DNA from: Alkalihalobacterium elongatum
GTDB taxonomy: Bacteria; Bacillota; Bacilli; Bacillales; Bacillaceae_F
Direction of reading: 5' to 3'
DNA: 64,000 bases
NCBI RefSeq assembly: GCF_019024285.1
Contig: NZ_WMKZ01000015.1
Location: 1 to 64,000 of the forward strand
How positions within the stretch are numbered: position 1 is the first letter of the stretch; each line of letters begins with the position of its first letter. Positions 41,584 through 50,278 of this stretch are shown in pieces. The notes beneath the pieces are model-generated. The model was given only the letters and a program-made list of their open reading frames with translations, did no database searches and was not told the origin of the DNA. The position numbers and the translations under genes are program-made.

Positions 41584-42783
41584 ATGAGCCAAGAAATTAA
41601 ATTAAAGATAAAACCAAAGTTTGCCAAAGAGTATCGAGCTGGATATCCACTGCTTTCAAAGGATGCGATAAGCAATCTAAATGAGGTATCAGTTGAAGGC
41701 ACAGTCGTAAAATTAGTCGATGAACGAAATCAGTTTATTGCCAAAGGCTATTACGGTGAGCAAAATAAAGGCTTCGGCTGGATTCTTTCACAAGGTGAGA
41801 ACGAAACCTTTGATCAAGCATTTTTTCAAGCTAAACTCTCTGAAGCGTTTAAGCATCGTATCCATTTATTTAATGATGTAGAAACAACCGCCTTTCGGGT
41901 CTTCAATGGGGAAGGTGATGGCATCGGCGGCTTAACGATCGAGTATTTTGATGGCTACTACTTGATCCATTGGTACAATAAAGGTATCTATAAATTTAAG
42001 GATGAAATCATACGCTCACTACAAGCAGTAACAGAGTACAAGGCGATTTATCAGAAGAAGCGATTTGCAACAGATGGCAAATATATTGAACAAGACGACT
42101 TTGTAACGGGTGAAAAAGGACAATTCCCGATTTTCGTTAAAGAAAATGGCGTGCGCTTTGCGGTCTACTTAAATGAAGGAGCGATGGTCGGCGTCTTTTT
42201 AGATCAACGTGAAGTAAGAAAAGTAATTCGTGATAAATACGCCAAAGGTAAGACCGTTTTAAATACATTTTCGTATACGGGTGCCTTTTCGGTGTTTGCT
42301 GCATTAGGTGGCGCGAAGAAAACAACGAGTGTAGACTTAGCTAATCGTAGTTTGAGTAAAACGATTGAACAGTTCAGTATTAACGGAATTGATTATGAAG
42401 CACAGGATATTATTGTTGAAGATGTTTTTCGTTATTTTAAATACGCAGTGAAAAAGAATTTAAAGTTTGGTATGGTCATTTTAGATCCTCCTAGTTTTGC
42501 GAGATCAAAGAAACATACGTTTAGCGCGGCAAAAGATTATACAAACTTACTGAAAGAAACAATTGCCATAACTGAAGATGATGGGGTCATCGTTGCTTCG
42601 ACAAATAGTAGTTCGTTTGGAATGAGTAAATTTAAAGGTATGATTGAAAAGGCATTCAAAGAGATGAACGGAAAGTTCAAATACTTAGAGGAGTATTCAC
42701 TTCCAAGTGACTTTAAGACAATTAAGAAATTCCCAGAAGGTAATTATTTAAAGGTCGTATTTATTAAAAAAATAAAGGGTTAA
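41584..42783 (+). CDS. Class I SAM-dependent rRNA methyltransferase (RlmI/RlmK-like)
   Basis: A PUA-type RNA-binding domain occupies the first 80 residues and is followed by a Rossmann methyltransferase with NTFSYTGAFSVFAALGG (SAM loop) and ILDPPSFARSKK (catalytic). It is 399 residues, as in cytosine-C5 23S rRNA methyltransferases of the RlmI group. The exact rRNA target is not deducible. It follows rlmCD by 21 bp, which supports an RNA modification operon. Confidence 0.87.
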   Translation: MSQEIKLKIKPKFAKEYRAGYPLLSKDAISNLNEVSVEGTVVKLVDERNQFIAKGYYGEQNKGFGWILSQGENETFDQAFFQAKLSEAFKHRIHLFNDVETTAFRVFNGEGDGIGGLTIEYFDGYYLIHWYNKGIYKFKDEIIRSLQAVTEYKAIYQKKRFATDGKYIEQDDFVTGEKGQFPIFVKENGVRFAVYLNEGAMVGVFLDQREVRKVIRDKYAKGKTVLNTFSYTGAFSVFAALGGAKKTTSVDLANRSLSKTIEQFSINGIDYEAQDIIVEDVFRYFKYAVKKNLKFGMVILDPPSFARSKKHTFSAAKDYTNLLKETIAITEDDGVIVASTNSSSFGMSKFKGMIEKAFKEMNGKFKYLEEYSLPSDFKTIKKFPEGNYLKVVFIKKIKG

Positions 42784-42789
42784 AATACT

Positions 42790-43467
42790 ATGAAAAGAGT
42801 ATATCATGCTGTTATTTTTGATTTAGACGGGGTGCTTGCGGATACTGTTGAGTATCACTATTTGGCTACAAAACAAGTGTCTGATAAATTGAATATTCCT
42901 TTTGATAGAGAGCTTAACCAAAGAATGCAAGGGATGAGTCGTACCGTGCTTATCGAGGAACTTGTAAGGAAAAGTGACAGATCATATACGCCTTTGCAAA
43001 AAGCTGAATTAGGTAATCAAAAAAATGCTAATTATCAACAACTAATTAGTAGAATTACCAAAGATGATATTTTACCAGGAATGTCTGACTTCATAACAAC
43101 ACTTAAGAAAAATCATATGAAGATGGCGATTGCTTCTGCAAGCTCGAATGCAAAAACGGTTTTAGATAACCTAGAAATAAGTCACTACTTTGATCATATC
43201 GTTGATATTCATGACGTAAAAAAAATGAAGCCAGATCCAGAGATTTTCTTAAAAGCAGCAGATGCTTTAAACGTTCCGTATGATAAGTGTATTGCCATTG
43301 AAGATAGTGAAGCTGGGATTAAGGCGATTAAACAAACACCGATGTTTTCAATAGGAGTAGGTGAGCATGCCGCTGTAAAAAGTGCGGACTGGCACGTACA
43401 TTCGACAGAAGAAATTAGTTATGAAAAACTACTAACTCTTGTTAGTTTATCCCCTATAAATGCTTAG
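42790..43467 (+). CDS. pgmB: Beta-phosphoglucomutase-like HAD phosphatase
   Basis: The 225-residue HAD hydrolase carries the nucleophile motif FDLDGVLADT (Asp11 and Asp13), ASASSNAKTVL (motif II), KPDPEIFLKAAD (motif III with the Lys) and IAIEDSEAGIKA (motif IV). The cap loop and MQGMSRTVLIEEL are like beta-phosphoglucomutase, which interconverts glucose-1- and glucose-6-phosphate during maltose or trehalose use. No sugar phosphorylase is near, so the subfamily call is uncertain. Six bases separate it from the methyltransferase, so it is in the same transcript. Confidence 0.8.
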   Translation: MKRVYHAVIFDLDGVLADTVEYHYLATKQVSDKLNIPFDRELNQRMQGMSRTVLIEELVRKSDRSYTPLQKAELGNQKNANYQQLISRITKDDILPGMSDFITTLKKNHMKMAIASASSNAKTVLDNLEISHYFDHIVDIHDVKKMKPDPEIFLKAADALNVPYDKCIAIEDSEAGIKAIKQTPMFSIGVGEHAAVKSADWHVHSTEEISYEKLLTLVSLSPINA

Positions 43468-43476
43468 GGGATTTTT
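43449..43476 (+). terminator. Terminator overlapping the pgmB stop
   Basis: ATCCCCTA (43449-43456) and TAGGGGAT (43465-43472) form a perfect 8-bp stem, with T after it. It ends the three-gene operon. Confidence 0.88.
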
Positions 43477-43632
43477 GCAATTTCCATATCCAGTCATCAA
43501 ATGTTTTTAGTTTCATACGTTCTAATAAGGGTATTTCAAATAAACGTTAGATAAAGCTTGATCTAGATTTAGTAAACATAACAGCATCAAACCCTCAAGA
43601 TTGAATTATGAAATTGAGGAGGAGACGTTTAG

Positions 43633-44976
43633 ATGAAAGAAAAGGATCAAATGTTGGCAAAAGATGAGAAGTATGTATGGCATTCAATGAAACCTTATAA
43701 TCCTGGGGCAACTATGGTAGTAGAGGAAGCGAAAGGTGCATGGATAACAGATACCGATGGAAGAAGATATTTAGATGCTATGTCGGGATTATGGTGTGTT
43801 AATGCTGGATACGGAAGAACTGAATTCGCTGAAGCAGCCCATGAACAGTTAACGAAATTAGCCTATTATCCGTTAACACAAAGTCATTTGCCTGCTATTG
43901 AACTAGCGGAAAAGCTTAATGAGATGTTAGAAGGCGATTATGTTTTCTTCTTTTCAAATAGTGGTTCTGAAGCGAATGAAACAGCGTTTAAAATAGCTAG
44001 GCAGTACCATGCGCAAAAAGGTGATCACCAACGTCATAAAATCATTTCGAGATACAGGAGCTATCACGGGAATACGATTGCAACTCTTGCTGCTACAGGT
44101 CAAGCTCAACGTAAGTATAAGTATGAACCGCTAGCTCCAGGCTTTATCCACGTACCACCACCCGACTCGTACCGGTCGCCAGAAGATCCAAATGCAACTC
44201 CTAGAGAATTAAAATCTGTTCAAGCTATTGAACAAGTTATGACTTGGGAGTTAAGTGAAACGGTCGCAGCTGTAATTATGGAGCCAATCATAACAGGGGG
44301 TGGCATTTTAATTCCACCAGACGGTTATATGTCAGGTGTGAAAGAGGTATGTGAGGACCATGGTGCACTCTTAATTGTTGATGAAGTAATCTGTGGTTTT
44401 GGAAGAACTGGTGAGCCTTTTGGTTTCATGAACTACGGGGTAAAACCTGATATTATAACGATGGCAAAAGGAATAACAAGTGGTTACATGCCATTGTCTG
44501 CAACAGCGGTAAAACGGGAGATTTATGAAGCTTTTAAAGGAACCGATGAATATGATTACTTTCGTCATGTAAATACATTCGGTGGAAGTCCTGCATCTTG
44601 TGCAGTTGCATTGAAAAATCTAGAAATAATGGAAAAAGAAAAATTATTTGAACGGTCAAAAGAAGTAGGGAAACAGATGATTTCAGATCTTCGAAAGTCG
44701 ATAGAAGACCATCCATATGTTGGTGATATTAGAGGAAAAGGTCTATTGATGGGAATAGAGTTAGTCGATAACAAGGAGACAAAAGAACCTCTTGATATTA
44801 ATTTAGTAAACAAAGTGTTAAATGCTTGTAAACAAGAAGGATTAATTTTAGCTAAAAATGGTGCCACAGTTGCTGGGTACAATAATGTTATTTCTATATC
44901 ACCTCCACTAACGATTGATAATAAGGATATAAACTTCATCATTCGAACGATTAAAAAGGCCTTAGATCACTTATAA
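43633..44976 (+). CDS. Class III PLP-dependent aminotransferase
   Basis: The 447-residue enzyme is an omega-amino-acid type transaminase. Key parts are GLWCVNAGYG, FFFSNSGSEANETAFKIAR, IVDEVICGFGRTGEPFGF (with the PLP Asp) and the Schiff-base Lys279 in TMAKGITSGYMPLSA. Likely substrates are beta-alanine, GABA, putrescine or taurine with pyruvate or a keto acid; the sequence alone does not choose. GGAGGAG lies eight bases upstream. It stands alone with a terminator after it. Confidence 0.88.
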   Translation: MKEKDQMLAKDEKYVWHSMKPYNPGATMVVEEAKGAWITDTDGRRYLDAMSGLWCVNAGYGRTEFAEAAHEQLTKLAYYPLTQSHLPAIELAEKLNEMLEGDYVFFFSNSGSEANETAFKIARQYHAQKGDHQRHKIISRYRSYHGNTIATLAATGQAQRKYKYEPLAPGFIHVPPPDSYRSPEDPNATPRELKSVQAIEQVMTWELSETVAAVIMEPIITGGGILIPPDGYMSGVKEVCEDHGALLIVDEVICGFGRTGEPFGFMNYGVKPDIITMAKGITSGYMPLSATAVKREIYEAFKGTDEYDYFRHVNTFGGSPASCAVALKNLEIMEKEKLFERSKEVGKQMISDLRKSIEDHPYVGDIRGKGLLMGIELVDNKETKEPLDINLVNKVLNACKQEGLILAKNGATVAGYNNVISISPPLTIDNKDINFIIRTIKKALDHL

Positions 44977-44985
44977 AAACCTAGC

Positions 44986-45016
44986 TGAAAACAGGCTGTT
45001 TATCAGCCTGTTTTCA
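44986..45016. terminator. Bidirectional terminator between convergent genes
   Basis: TGAAAACAGGCTG (44986-44998) and CAGCCTGTTTTCA (45004-45016) pair perfectly over 13 bp with five bases in the loop. It serves the aminotransferase and the hemAT gene on the other strand. Confidence 0.87.
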
Positions 45017-45035
45017 ACTATCAATTGTTTTACTT

Positions 45036-46346
45036 TCACTGTCCTACACTTGAATTAAGATTTTCTGCCTTTTCAGTAAGAGAAGTTGCCAAAAAGGAAA
45101 GGTCACTGGTTGCTTTGTTAATGTCTTGAATGGCTGCAATAATTTCATCAATATCCTTTTTGTTATTCTGAAACATTGATGAATACTGCTCCATTTCCAT
45201 TCCTACAGTAATTAAGCCATTCTTAACTGTTTTTAAGCTAGTATTTGAAGTTTCAGTAGATTGTGTCATGAGATTCATAGTATTAATAATGCTTGAAGTA
45301 TTTTGATTGCTCTCCTTTACAAGTGAAAAAATATCATTGCTTAATTGTTTAGATGATTCAGCGAGCTTTCTGACTTCAGTTGCTACGACAGAAAAGCCCT
45401 TCCCATGTTCTCCTGCACGGGCAGCCTCAATGGAAGCGTTTAGAGCAAGTAAATTAGTTTGGTCTGCAATTTTTTCAATTTCAGATGTCATCGTATTGAT
45501 TTTATTAGAAATACTGTTCATTTCATCGACCTTTATTAAGGAATCATTGACCTTCTCCAATAACGTTGAAAAAGCGTTCTCCATTTCAATCATATCTTGC
45601 TCACTTTTAGTCACTAACCTTTTTAAATTTTGACTGCTCTTAACCGTATTTTCTGTATCTTTCCCTATTTTTGTCGCTTTTTCAGCCGTTTCTGTTGTAA
45701 TTGCTTCTGTTTGTTCAATTGTTGCTGCTAACTCTTGACTAATAGAGGTTAGTTCTTCTTGAAGTTGGTAATTAGCATCGTTCAGTGCTTGGATTTCATC
45801 AACGCGACTTTGGATATACGTTTCAACGATTAATTGAGAGTCAAAGTTAATCGCATGGGTGACGGCAATAATTGCCTTACTTAGCTTTTCAGGTTCATGC
45901 TCAAAATGCTTCACGATTTGTGGAATAAGTAGGGTCAAAAATAGTTGATAGGTTGCTAAAAACCAACCGATAGGAAGTTCTCCTTTATTATGTGCACCGC
46001 CAATTTTCTGTCTTTGTTGCAAGAATTCATCAGTAATTTCTCCAGAGAAAAGTGATCTCAAGTAAAATTGAAATACTTCATATAAACGCTCCCGAGAAGA
46101 ATGAGCAGTGGCTATTTTCTCCAACATTGGAAATTGAAAAACATGATCGAGTGTTTTATTAAGTAATTGATCAGAAAGTTGCAAAACGATAGGCTGTAAT
46201 TCTTTTAACAATTGTGCATGTTCTTTATGGAATGTCATGTAATGAAGACGGAGTTCTTTTTGTTTATCCGATAAACGAATTGGTGTGCCTGTTGAAAATT
46301 TAAGATTTGGTTGATAATCTGGTTTCTTTTTCAGTTGAAATAACAT
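45036..46346 (-). CDS. hemAT: Globin-coupled chemotaxis sensor HemAT
   Basis: The N-terminal 180 residues form a globin. The heme ligand is His119 in [16 protein letters not shown], aligned with the known Bacillus HemAT heme ligand. The C-terminal MCP signalling domain is a coiled coil with the hairpin [28 protein letters not shown]. There is no membrane segment, so it is cytoplasmic. It senses oxygen and signals to CheA. At 436 residues the length is right. No chemotaxis genes are close. Confidence 0.94.
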   Translation of the reverse strand: MLFQLKKKPDYQPNLKFSTGTPIRLSDKQKELRLHYMTFHKEHAQLLKELQPIVLQLSDQLLNKTLDHVFQFPMLEKIATAHSSRERLYEVFQFYLRSLFSGEITDEFLQQRQKIGGAHNKGELPIGWFLATYQLFLTLLIPQIVKHFEHEPEKLSKAIIAVTHAINFDSQLIVETYIQSRVDEIQALNDANYQLQEELTSISQELAATIEQTEAITTETAEKATKIGKDTENTVKSSQNLKRLVTKSEQDMIEMENAFSTLLEKVNDSLIKVDEMNSISNKINTMTSEIEKIADQTNLLALNASIEAARAGEHGKGFSVVATEVRKLAESSKQLSNDIFSLVKESNQNTSSIINTMNLMTQSTETSNTSLKTVKNGLITVGMEMEQYSSMFQNNKKDIDEIIAAIQDINKATSDLSFLATSLTEKAENLNSSVGQ

Positions 46347-46531
46347 GGTTTCCCAACTTTCCTAGGTTATTTGTACTATATTTTGTATGATAAATATATA
46401 ATATATGTTCATGTATTGTCTACGATTTTAGTAGAGTCTAATTTTAAAAGAGTAAAAAAGAAAATATAACTAAATATTATTAAGACTTGTCTCATATCTA
46501 TATAGAAGTATGTATAGATAAGGAGAGAGTC

Positions 46532-47860
46532 ATGAAAACATTTTTTAAAGGTGCACTTCTTTTAGTTATAGCGGCATTTTTAAGTGAGTGCCTTGAATTT
46601 GTCATTAACATGGTATTGGCTCGAGAATTAGGAGATGAAGCTTTAGGACGATATATGTCTATCCTTCCAACAATTATATTAATCGTTGTTCTTGCTAGTA
46701 TAGAGCTGCCGATCTCAATTTCTAAATTCATTGCTGAGCAGGACAAAAAATATCATCTCAACATGTTACAGCATACTTTGAGATTTACACTCATTTTTAC
46801 TATCATTTTTTTCATTCTAGTAACGATTGTTTTACCGTTTATTCCTGTTTTTGACCAGTATCATCCAATGATTCGCTGGTTAATCATAATATTAATTCCG
46901 ATCATTTCATTGTCTTCAGTTGCTAGAGGCTATTTTATGGGATCGCATCGAATGGGGAAAATTGCACTATCAAACTTCTTACGTCGAGCAGCCCAGCTTA
47001 TATTATTAGTCATTTTGTTTCAATGGTTTCAATTTGAGCATGAGCTAGCTATTTTAATTGCAATCTGTACGCTGATTGGTAGTGAATTAATCGTATTTTT
47101 ATATTTAATTACCGCCTATTTCTTACAGTTGAACTCTTTGAAAAAAGAGCCGAGTGAAAAAATTAGTGGGAAAACTGTACGACAGCAGTTGTTAGCTGTT
47201 TCAATCCCAACAACAGGAGTTCGAATCTTTCATGCGGTAACGTTTGCTATTAAACCATTTCTAATAAAAATGGCCTTACTTAATTCTGGATTGACGGAAG
47301 CAGTTGCTATGGCTCAATACGGCAAACTAGCTGGGGTGGCGTTTACCATTGGCTTTTTTCCTGCATTTATTGCTCATTCGTTACTTATCGTTTTAATTCC
47401 TACTGTTTCGGAGGCTTACGCAAAAAGAGATTTTATCAAACTACAAACATTATTACAGAAAGTGATGCTGTTTACTTTCTTTTATGGATTAGTAGCTGTC
47501 ATCATCTTTTATGTGTACGCTGAGCCACTTACTACTTTGTTTTTCGAGTCATCCCGTGCTGCTGGTTATTTGCAGTTATTATGTCTATACTTTTTATTTC
47601 ACTATTTTGTCATGCCAATGCAAGCCTATTTAATTGGTCTCGGTTTAGTAAAGGATGCTTTTCTTCATGCAGTTTGGTCGACACTAATTTCCTTTGCTTT
47701 AATGTATTTCCTCGGATCAATGGAACAATTGCAAATGCAAGGTGTTATTATAGGTATGAACACAGGGGTTGTCCTGCTGACGATGATGCATTACGTAACA
47801 ATCTGTAATAAAATTGGGGCAACATTATTATTAAGAGCTCCTTCTACCTTTAAATATTAA
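46532..47860 (+). CDS. Polysaccharide/lipid II-type flippase, SpoVB/MOP family
   Basis: The 442-residue protein has about 12-14 hydrophobic helices. MNMVLARELGDEALGRYMSI near residue 25 and the SVARGYFMGSHRMGKIALSNFLRRAAQ block near 130 are typical of SpoVB-like MOP flippases. Such proteins move lipid-linked cell-wall precursors, SpoVB in sporulation. Whether this is SpoVB itself or a paralogue is open. AGGAGAGAG lies just upstream of ATG 46532; a further upstream reading start has no site. Confidence 0.85.
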   Translation: MKTFFKGALLLVIAAFLSECLEFVINMVLARELGDEALGRYMSILPTIILIVVLASIELPISISKFIAEQDKKYHLNMLQHTLRFTLIFTIIFFILVTIVLPFIPVFDQYHPMIRWLIIILIPIISLSSVARGYFMGSHRMGKIALSNFLRRAAQLILLVILFQWFQFEHELAILIAICTLIGSELIVFLYLITAYFLQLNSLKKEPSEKISGKTVRQQLLAVSIPTTGVRIFHAVTFAIKPFLIKMALLNSGLTEAVAMAQYGKLAGVAFTIGFFPAFIAHSLLIVLIPTVSEAYAKRDFIKLQTLLQKVMLFTFFYGLVAVIIFYVYAEPLTTLFFESSRAAGYLQLLCLYFLFHYFVMPMQAYLIGLGLVKDAFLHAVWSTLISFALMYFLGSMEQLQMQGVIIGMNTGVVLLTMMHYVTICNKIGATLLLRAPSTFKY

Positions 47861-47918
47861 CCTATGTTTTTCCTATGCTTATTTAGGCAATACCGATAAG
47901 GAGGAAAGGAGAGGTTAC

Positions 47919-48623
47919 ATGAACTGGATAAAATTAATGATAAGTATTTGTATGATCTTCTTTATTACGGCGTGTGGAAGTATAGAAGATCCTTCAGAAG
48001 AGTTCCCTGCTGAAGAGGAGCCAATTGAAGAACCAATTCAAGAGCCAACAGACGAAGAGTTGAATGAAACGGAAGAAACTGCTGGGCCAGAAAATGAGAT
48101 AACATTTGAAGATGTTGTTAGTGAGTATAACGTTCTTTCAAGTTTTGAAACAGATGGTCCAGGAACTGGATTAGGCTTAGGAATGGATGTCCTATATAAA
48201 GAAGAGGATCTAGCGTTTGTTAGGGGACATCAAGGACACGCGCTAGGACATTTTCGTTTACTTCAAGTTGATCACGAGCAACAAAAAGTGATCATCACAC
48301 ATCAATACTCTGAAGAACAGTATGAGATTTATGAGGATCTTCAAACAATGATCGAAGAAGAAGGAGAAAAGGCTGCATTTGAATGGGTTGAGTCGCAAGA
48401 TGCTAACTATAATGAATTATTTTTCACTTCAGAAATTCCCCCAAGCACAACGACGGTGACATGGAATAACCAGGAGTGGGAAGCAATTGAAGTAGAGGTA
48501 AAAGAGGGCGATGAAAAGTATGTATTTGCGAAAGATAAAGGGCTAATTCAAATACATTATCAAAGTGAGTTAGCACAAGAGATTTTTGGTGAAATTCGAG
48601 TAGCTAATCGGATTGCTAAGTAA
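47919..48623 (+). CDS. Uncharacterised acidic lipoprotein
   Basis: The signal peptide ends in lipobox FITAC (Cys19). A very acidic linker rich in Glu and Pro follows (residues 20-60). The rest is a soluble domain with FVRGHQGHALGHFRLLQVDHE and ending GEIRVANRIAK. I do not recognise the family. AGGAGGAAAGGAG precedes the start. It is 58 bp after the flippase gene and may share its transcript; a long terminator follows at 48709. Confidence 0.8.
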   Translation: MNWIKLMISICMIFFITACGSIEDPSEEFPAEEEPIEEPIQEPTDEELNETEETAGPENEITFEDVVSEYNVLSSFETDGPGTGLGLGMDVLYKEEDLAFVRGHQGHALGHFRLLQVDHEQQKVIITHQYSEEQYEIYEDLQTMIEEEGEKAAFEWVESQDANYNELFFTSEIPPSTTTVTWNNQEWEAIEVEVKEGDEKYVFAKDKGLIQIHYQSELAQEIFGEIRVANRIAK

Positions 48624-48708
48624 AGAGTCGCACAAGTATTTGTGAAAAGAGGCATCGATAATTATTTTCAGGATTTCCTTTTTATATTGAAGAGCATATC
48701 GGATTGTA

Positions 48709-48754
48709 AAAAGGAAGAGCTCGAACGATATGTATCGTTCGAGCTCTTCCTTTT
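48709..48754. terminator. 22-bp perfect stem terminator, bidirectional
   Basis: Arms 48709-48730 and 48733-48754 are exact complements (22 bp) around TG. A runs and T runs on both sides make it work in both directions: for the lipoprotein gene on + and the 26-residue ORF on -. Confidence 0.9.
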
Positions 48755-48776
48755 GCATTTACTAATCTATTATTAT

Positions 48777-48857
48777 CTATGATGCGTCTTCAGTCGTTTC
48801 CTTCTTCGCTTCTTCTAACATCTCATTAATCGTTTCAATATACTCATTTAAACTCAT
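48777..48857 (-). CDS. 26-residue acidic small protein
   Basis: GGGAGGAATACC precedes the ATG (complement of 48855-48857) at good spacing. The 26-residue product is charged: MSLNEYIETINEML then EEAKKE and an acidic tail. It could form one amphipathic helix. It ends 22 bp before the long terminator. A ribosome site, a complete short frame and a terminator make a compact gene-like unit, but the length is at the limit of what can be trusted. Confidence 0.6.
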   Translation of the reverse strand: MSLNEYIETINEMLEEAKKETTEDAS

Positions 48858-49095
48858 CTTGGTATTCCTCCCTTAATAAATAACAAGAATTTGTTTCACT
48901 AACAGTATTTCCACTTTTTTAAATACTAAACTAGTAATCTGTAAAATAGGAAATTCAGAGTAATAAATTTCGTTAGAATAGGCTAGAAGGAGTAGAAGTC
49001 AGACATTTCATTAATTATGTTATGTAAAAGTTAAAAAGATGTGAGATACTAGGTCAGATAAAATGAATACTTATGATCAACGAGGAGTGAACACA

Positions 49096-49998
49096 ATGGA
49101 AAGAACGAATATCGGAGAGGGCTTATCCTTCTCAAGAATGGTTCATGGTCATTGGAGACTAAATGACTGGAAATTAACACAAAATGAATTACTGGATTTA
49201 ATACATAGTTGCCTGGAGCAAGGAATAACCACTTTTGACCATGCAGATATATATGGAGATTATACATGTGAAGCACGTTTTGGAGAGGTATTAAAGCTTG
49301 ACCCTAGCTTACGTACTAAAATAGAAATCGTGACAAAGTGTGGGATAAAGCTATTATCTAAAAAGCATACAGACCATTACATTAAACATTACGATACAAG
49401 TAAAGATCATATTATCAAGTCCGTAAATCAATCATTACAAAATTTTGGAACCGATTATATTGACGTTTTACTCATACATCGCCCAGATCCATTTATGGAT
49501 CCTAGTGAAGTTGCAGAGGCGTTTGTCAGTCTAAAGGACGAAGGGAAAGTAAGGGCTTTTGGTGTATCTAATTTTACATCATCTCAAGTAGCAATGCTTG
49601 ACTCTTATTTGCCATTTCCGTTAGTAACCAATCAAATCGAACTGTCGGTGCTTCACACAAATCCTTTCCTCGATGGGACGATTGATCAATGTTTAGAAAG
49701 AAAAATTTTACCGATGGCGTGGTCACCATTAGCTGGTGGAAGAATTTTTTCTAGCGAAGATAAACAGTCGGTACGGGTTCGGGAAATATTAACAAAATTA
49801 GCTGAAGAACTCAATGCAGTTTCAATTGATCAGGTGATGTTAGCTTGGTTGCTAGAACACCCAGCAAATATCCTACCGATAATTGGAACAGGGAACCTAG
49901 AGAGAATAAAGCGTTCTGTAGAGGCATTACAATTAAAATTAACAAGGCAGCAGTGGTTTGAAGTTTGGGAGGCGTCAATTGGTAACGAGGTACCTTAA
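49096..49998 (+). CDS. Aldo/keto reductase (YdhF/YcsN-like)
   Basis: The 300-residue NADPH-linked oxidoreductase has the catalytic tetrad Asp48 (TFDHADIYG), Tyr53, Lys81 (TKCGI) and His128 (LIHRPDP), and the C-terminal coenzyme loop PIIGTGNLERIKRSVEA. The substrate is unknown. GAGGAG lies ten bases before ATG 49096; an upstream ATG at 49063 is less likely. No operon partner. Confidence 0.88.
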   Translation: MERTNIGEGLSFSRMVHGHWRLNDWKLTQNELLDLIHSCLEQGITTFDHADIYGDYTCEARFGEVLKLDPSLRTKIEIVTKCGIKLLSKKHTDHYIKHYDTSKDHIIKSVNQSLQNFGTDYIDVLLIHRPDPFMDPSEVAEAFVSLKDEGKVRAFGVSNFTSSQVAMLDSYLPFPLVTNQIELSVLHTNPFLDGTIDQCLERKILPMAWSPLAGGRIFSSEDKQSVRVREILTKLAEELNAVSIDQVMLAWLLEHPANILPIIGTGNLERIKRSVEALQLKLTRQQWFEVWEASIGNEVP

Positions 49999-50032
49999 GG
50001 TGAATTTTTTCTAAGCTGGTTCCAAATTAAGC

Positions 50033-50091
50033 CACGTATTGTTGGTCCTCCAGCGCTTGTCGCCGATAATCAGGCGTCTTCCACTTTTCTT
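50033..50091. repeat. 59-bp direct repeat, copy 1
   Basis: This segment, with CCAGCGCTTGTCGCCGATAA and AGGCGTCTTCC inside, recurs at 50158-50216 with one base change (T50046 versus C50171). It belongs to the widespread Bacillaceae intergenic element with CGCTTGTCGCCGAT. The 280-bp spacer between the reductase and yfmR consists mostly of it. Confidence 0.85.
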
Positions 50092-50157
50092 TGTCTAGTT
50101 GCAGGCGCCATCGGCTCGAGGTCGCTTCGGTCCATCAAATGTGTCCAAAGAGCAGGA

Positions 50158-50216
50158 CACGTATTGTTGGCCCTCCAGCGCTTGTCGCCGATAATCAGGC
50201 GTCTTCCACTTTTCTT
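50158..50216. repeat. 59-bp direct repeat, copy 2
   Basis: This is the second copy, 125 bp after the first. The segment between the copies (50092-50157) contains GCAGGCGCCATCGGCTCGAG, another common part of the same intergenic element, and a TGTCC/GGACA hairpin. Confidence 0.85.
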
Positions 50217-50278
50217 CGCACTTCTTCTTTTTTTCATATAAAATAGAGGAAACACTTTGAAATGTTAGGATTGAGAAG

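Noticed and set aside
44565-44942. 125-residue frame antisense to the aminotransferase
   Set aside because: Shadow of a clear PLP enzyme with complete motifs.
43633-44976. Glutamate-1-semialdehyde aminotransferase (HemL)
   Set aside because: Length and motifs fit omega-amino-acid transaminases, and there are no heme genes near.
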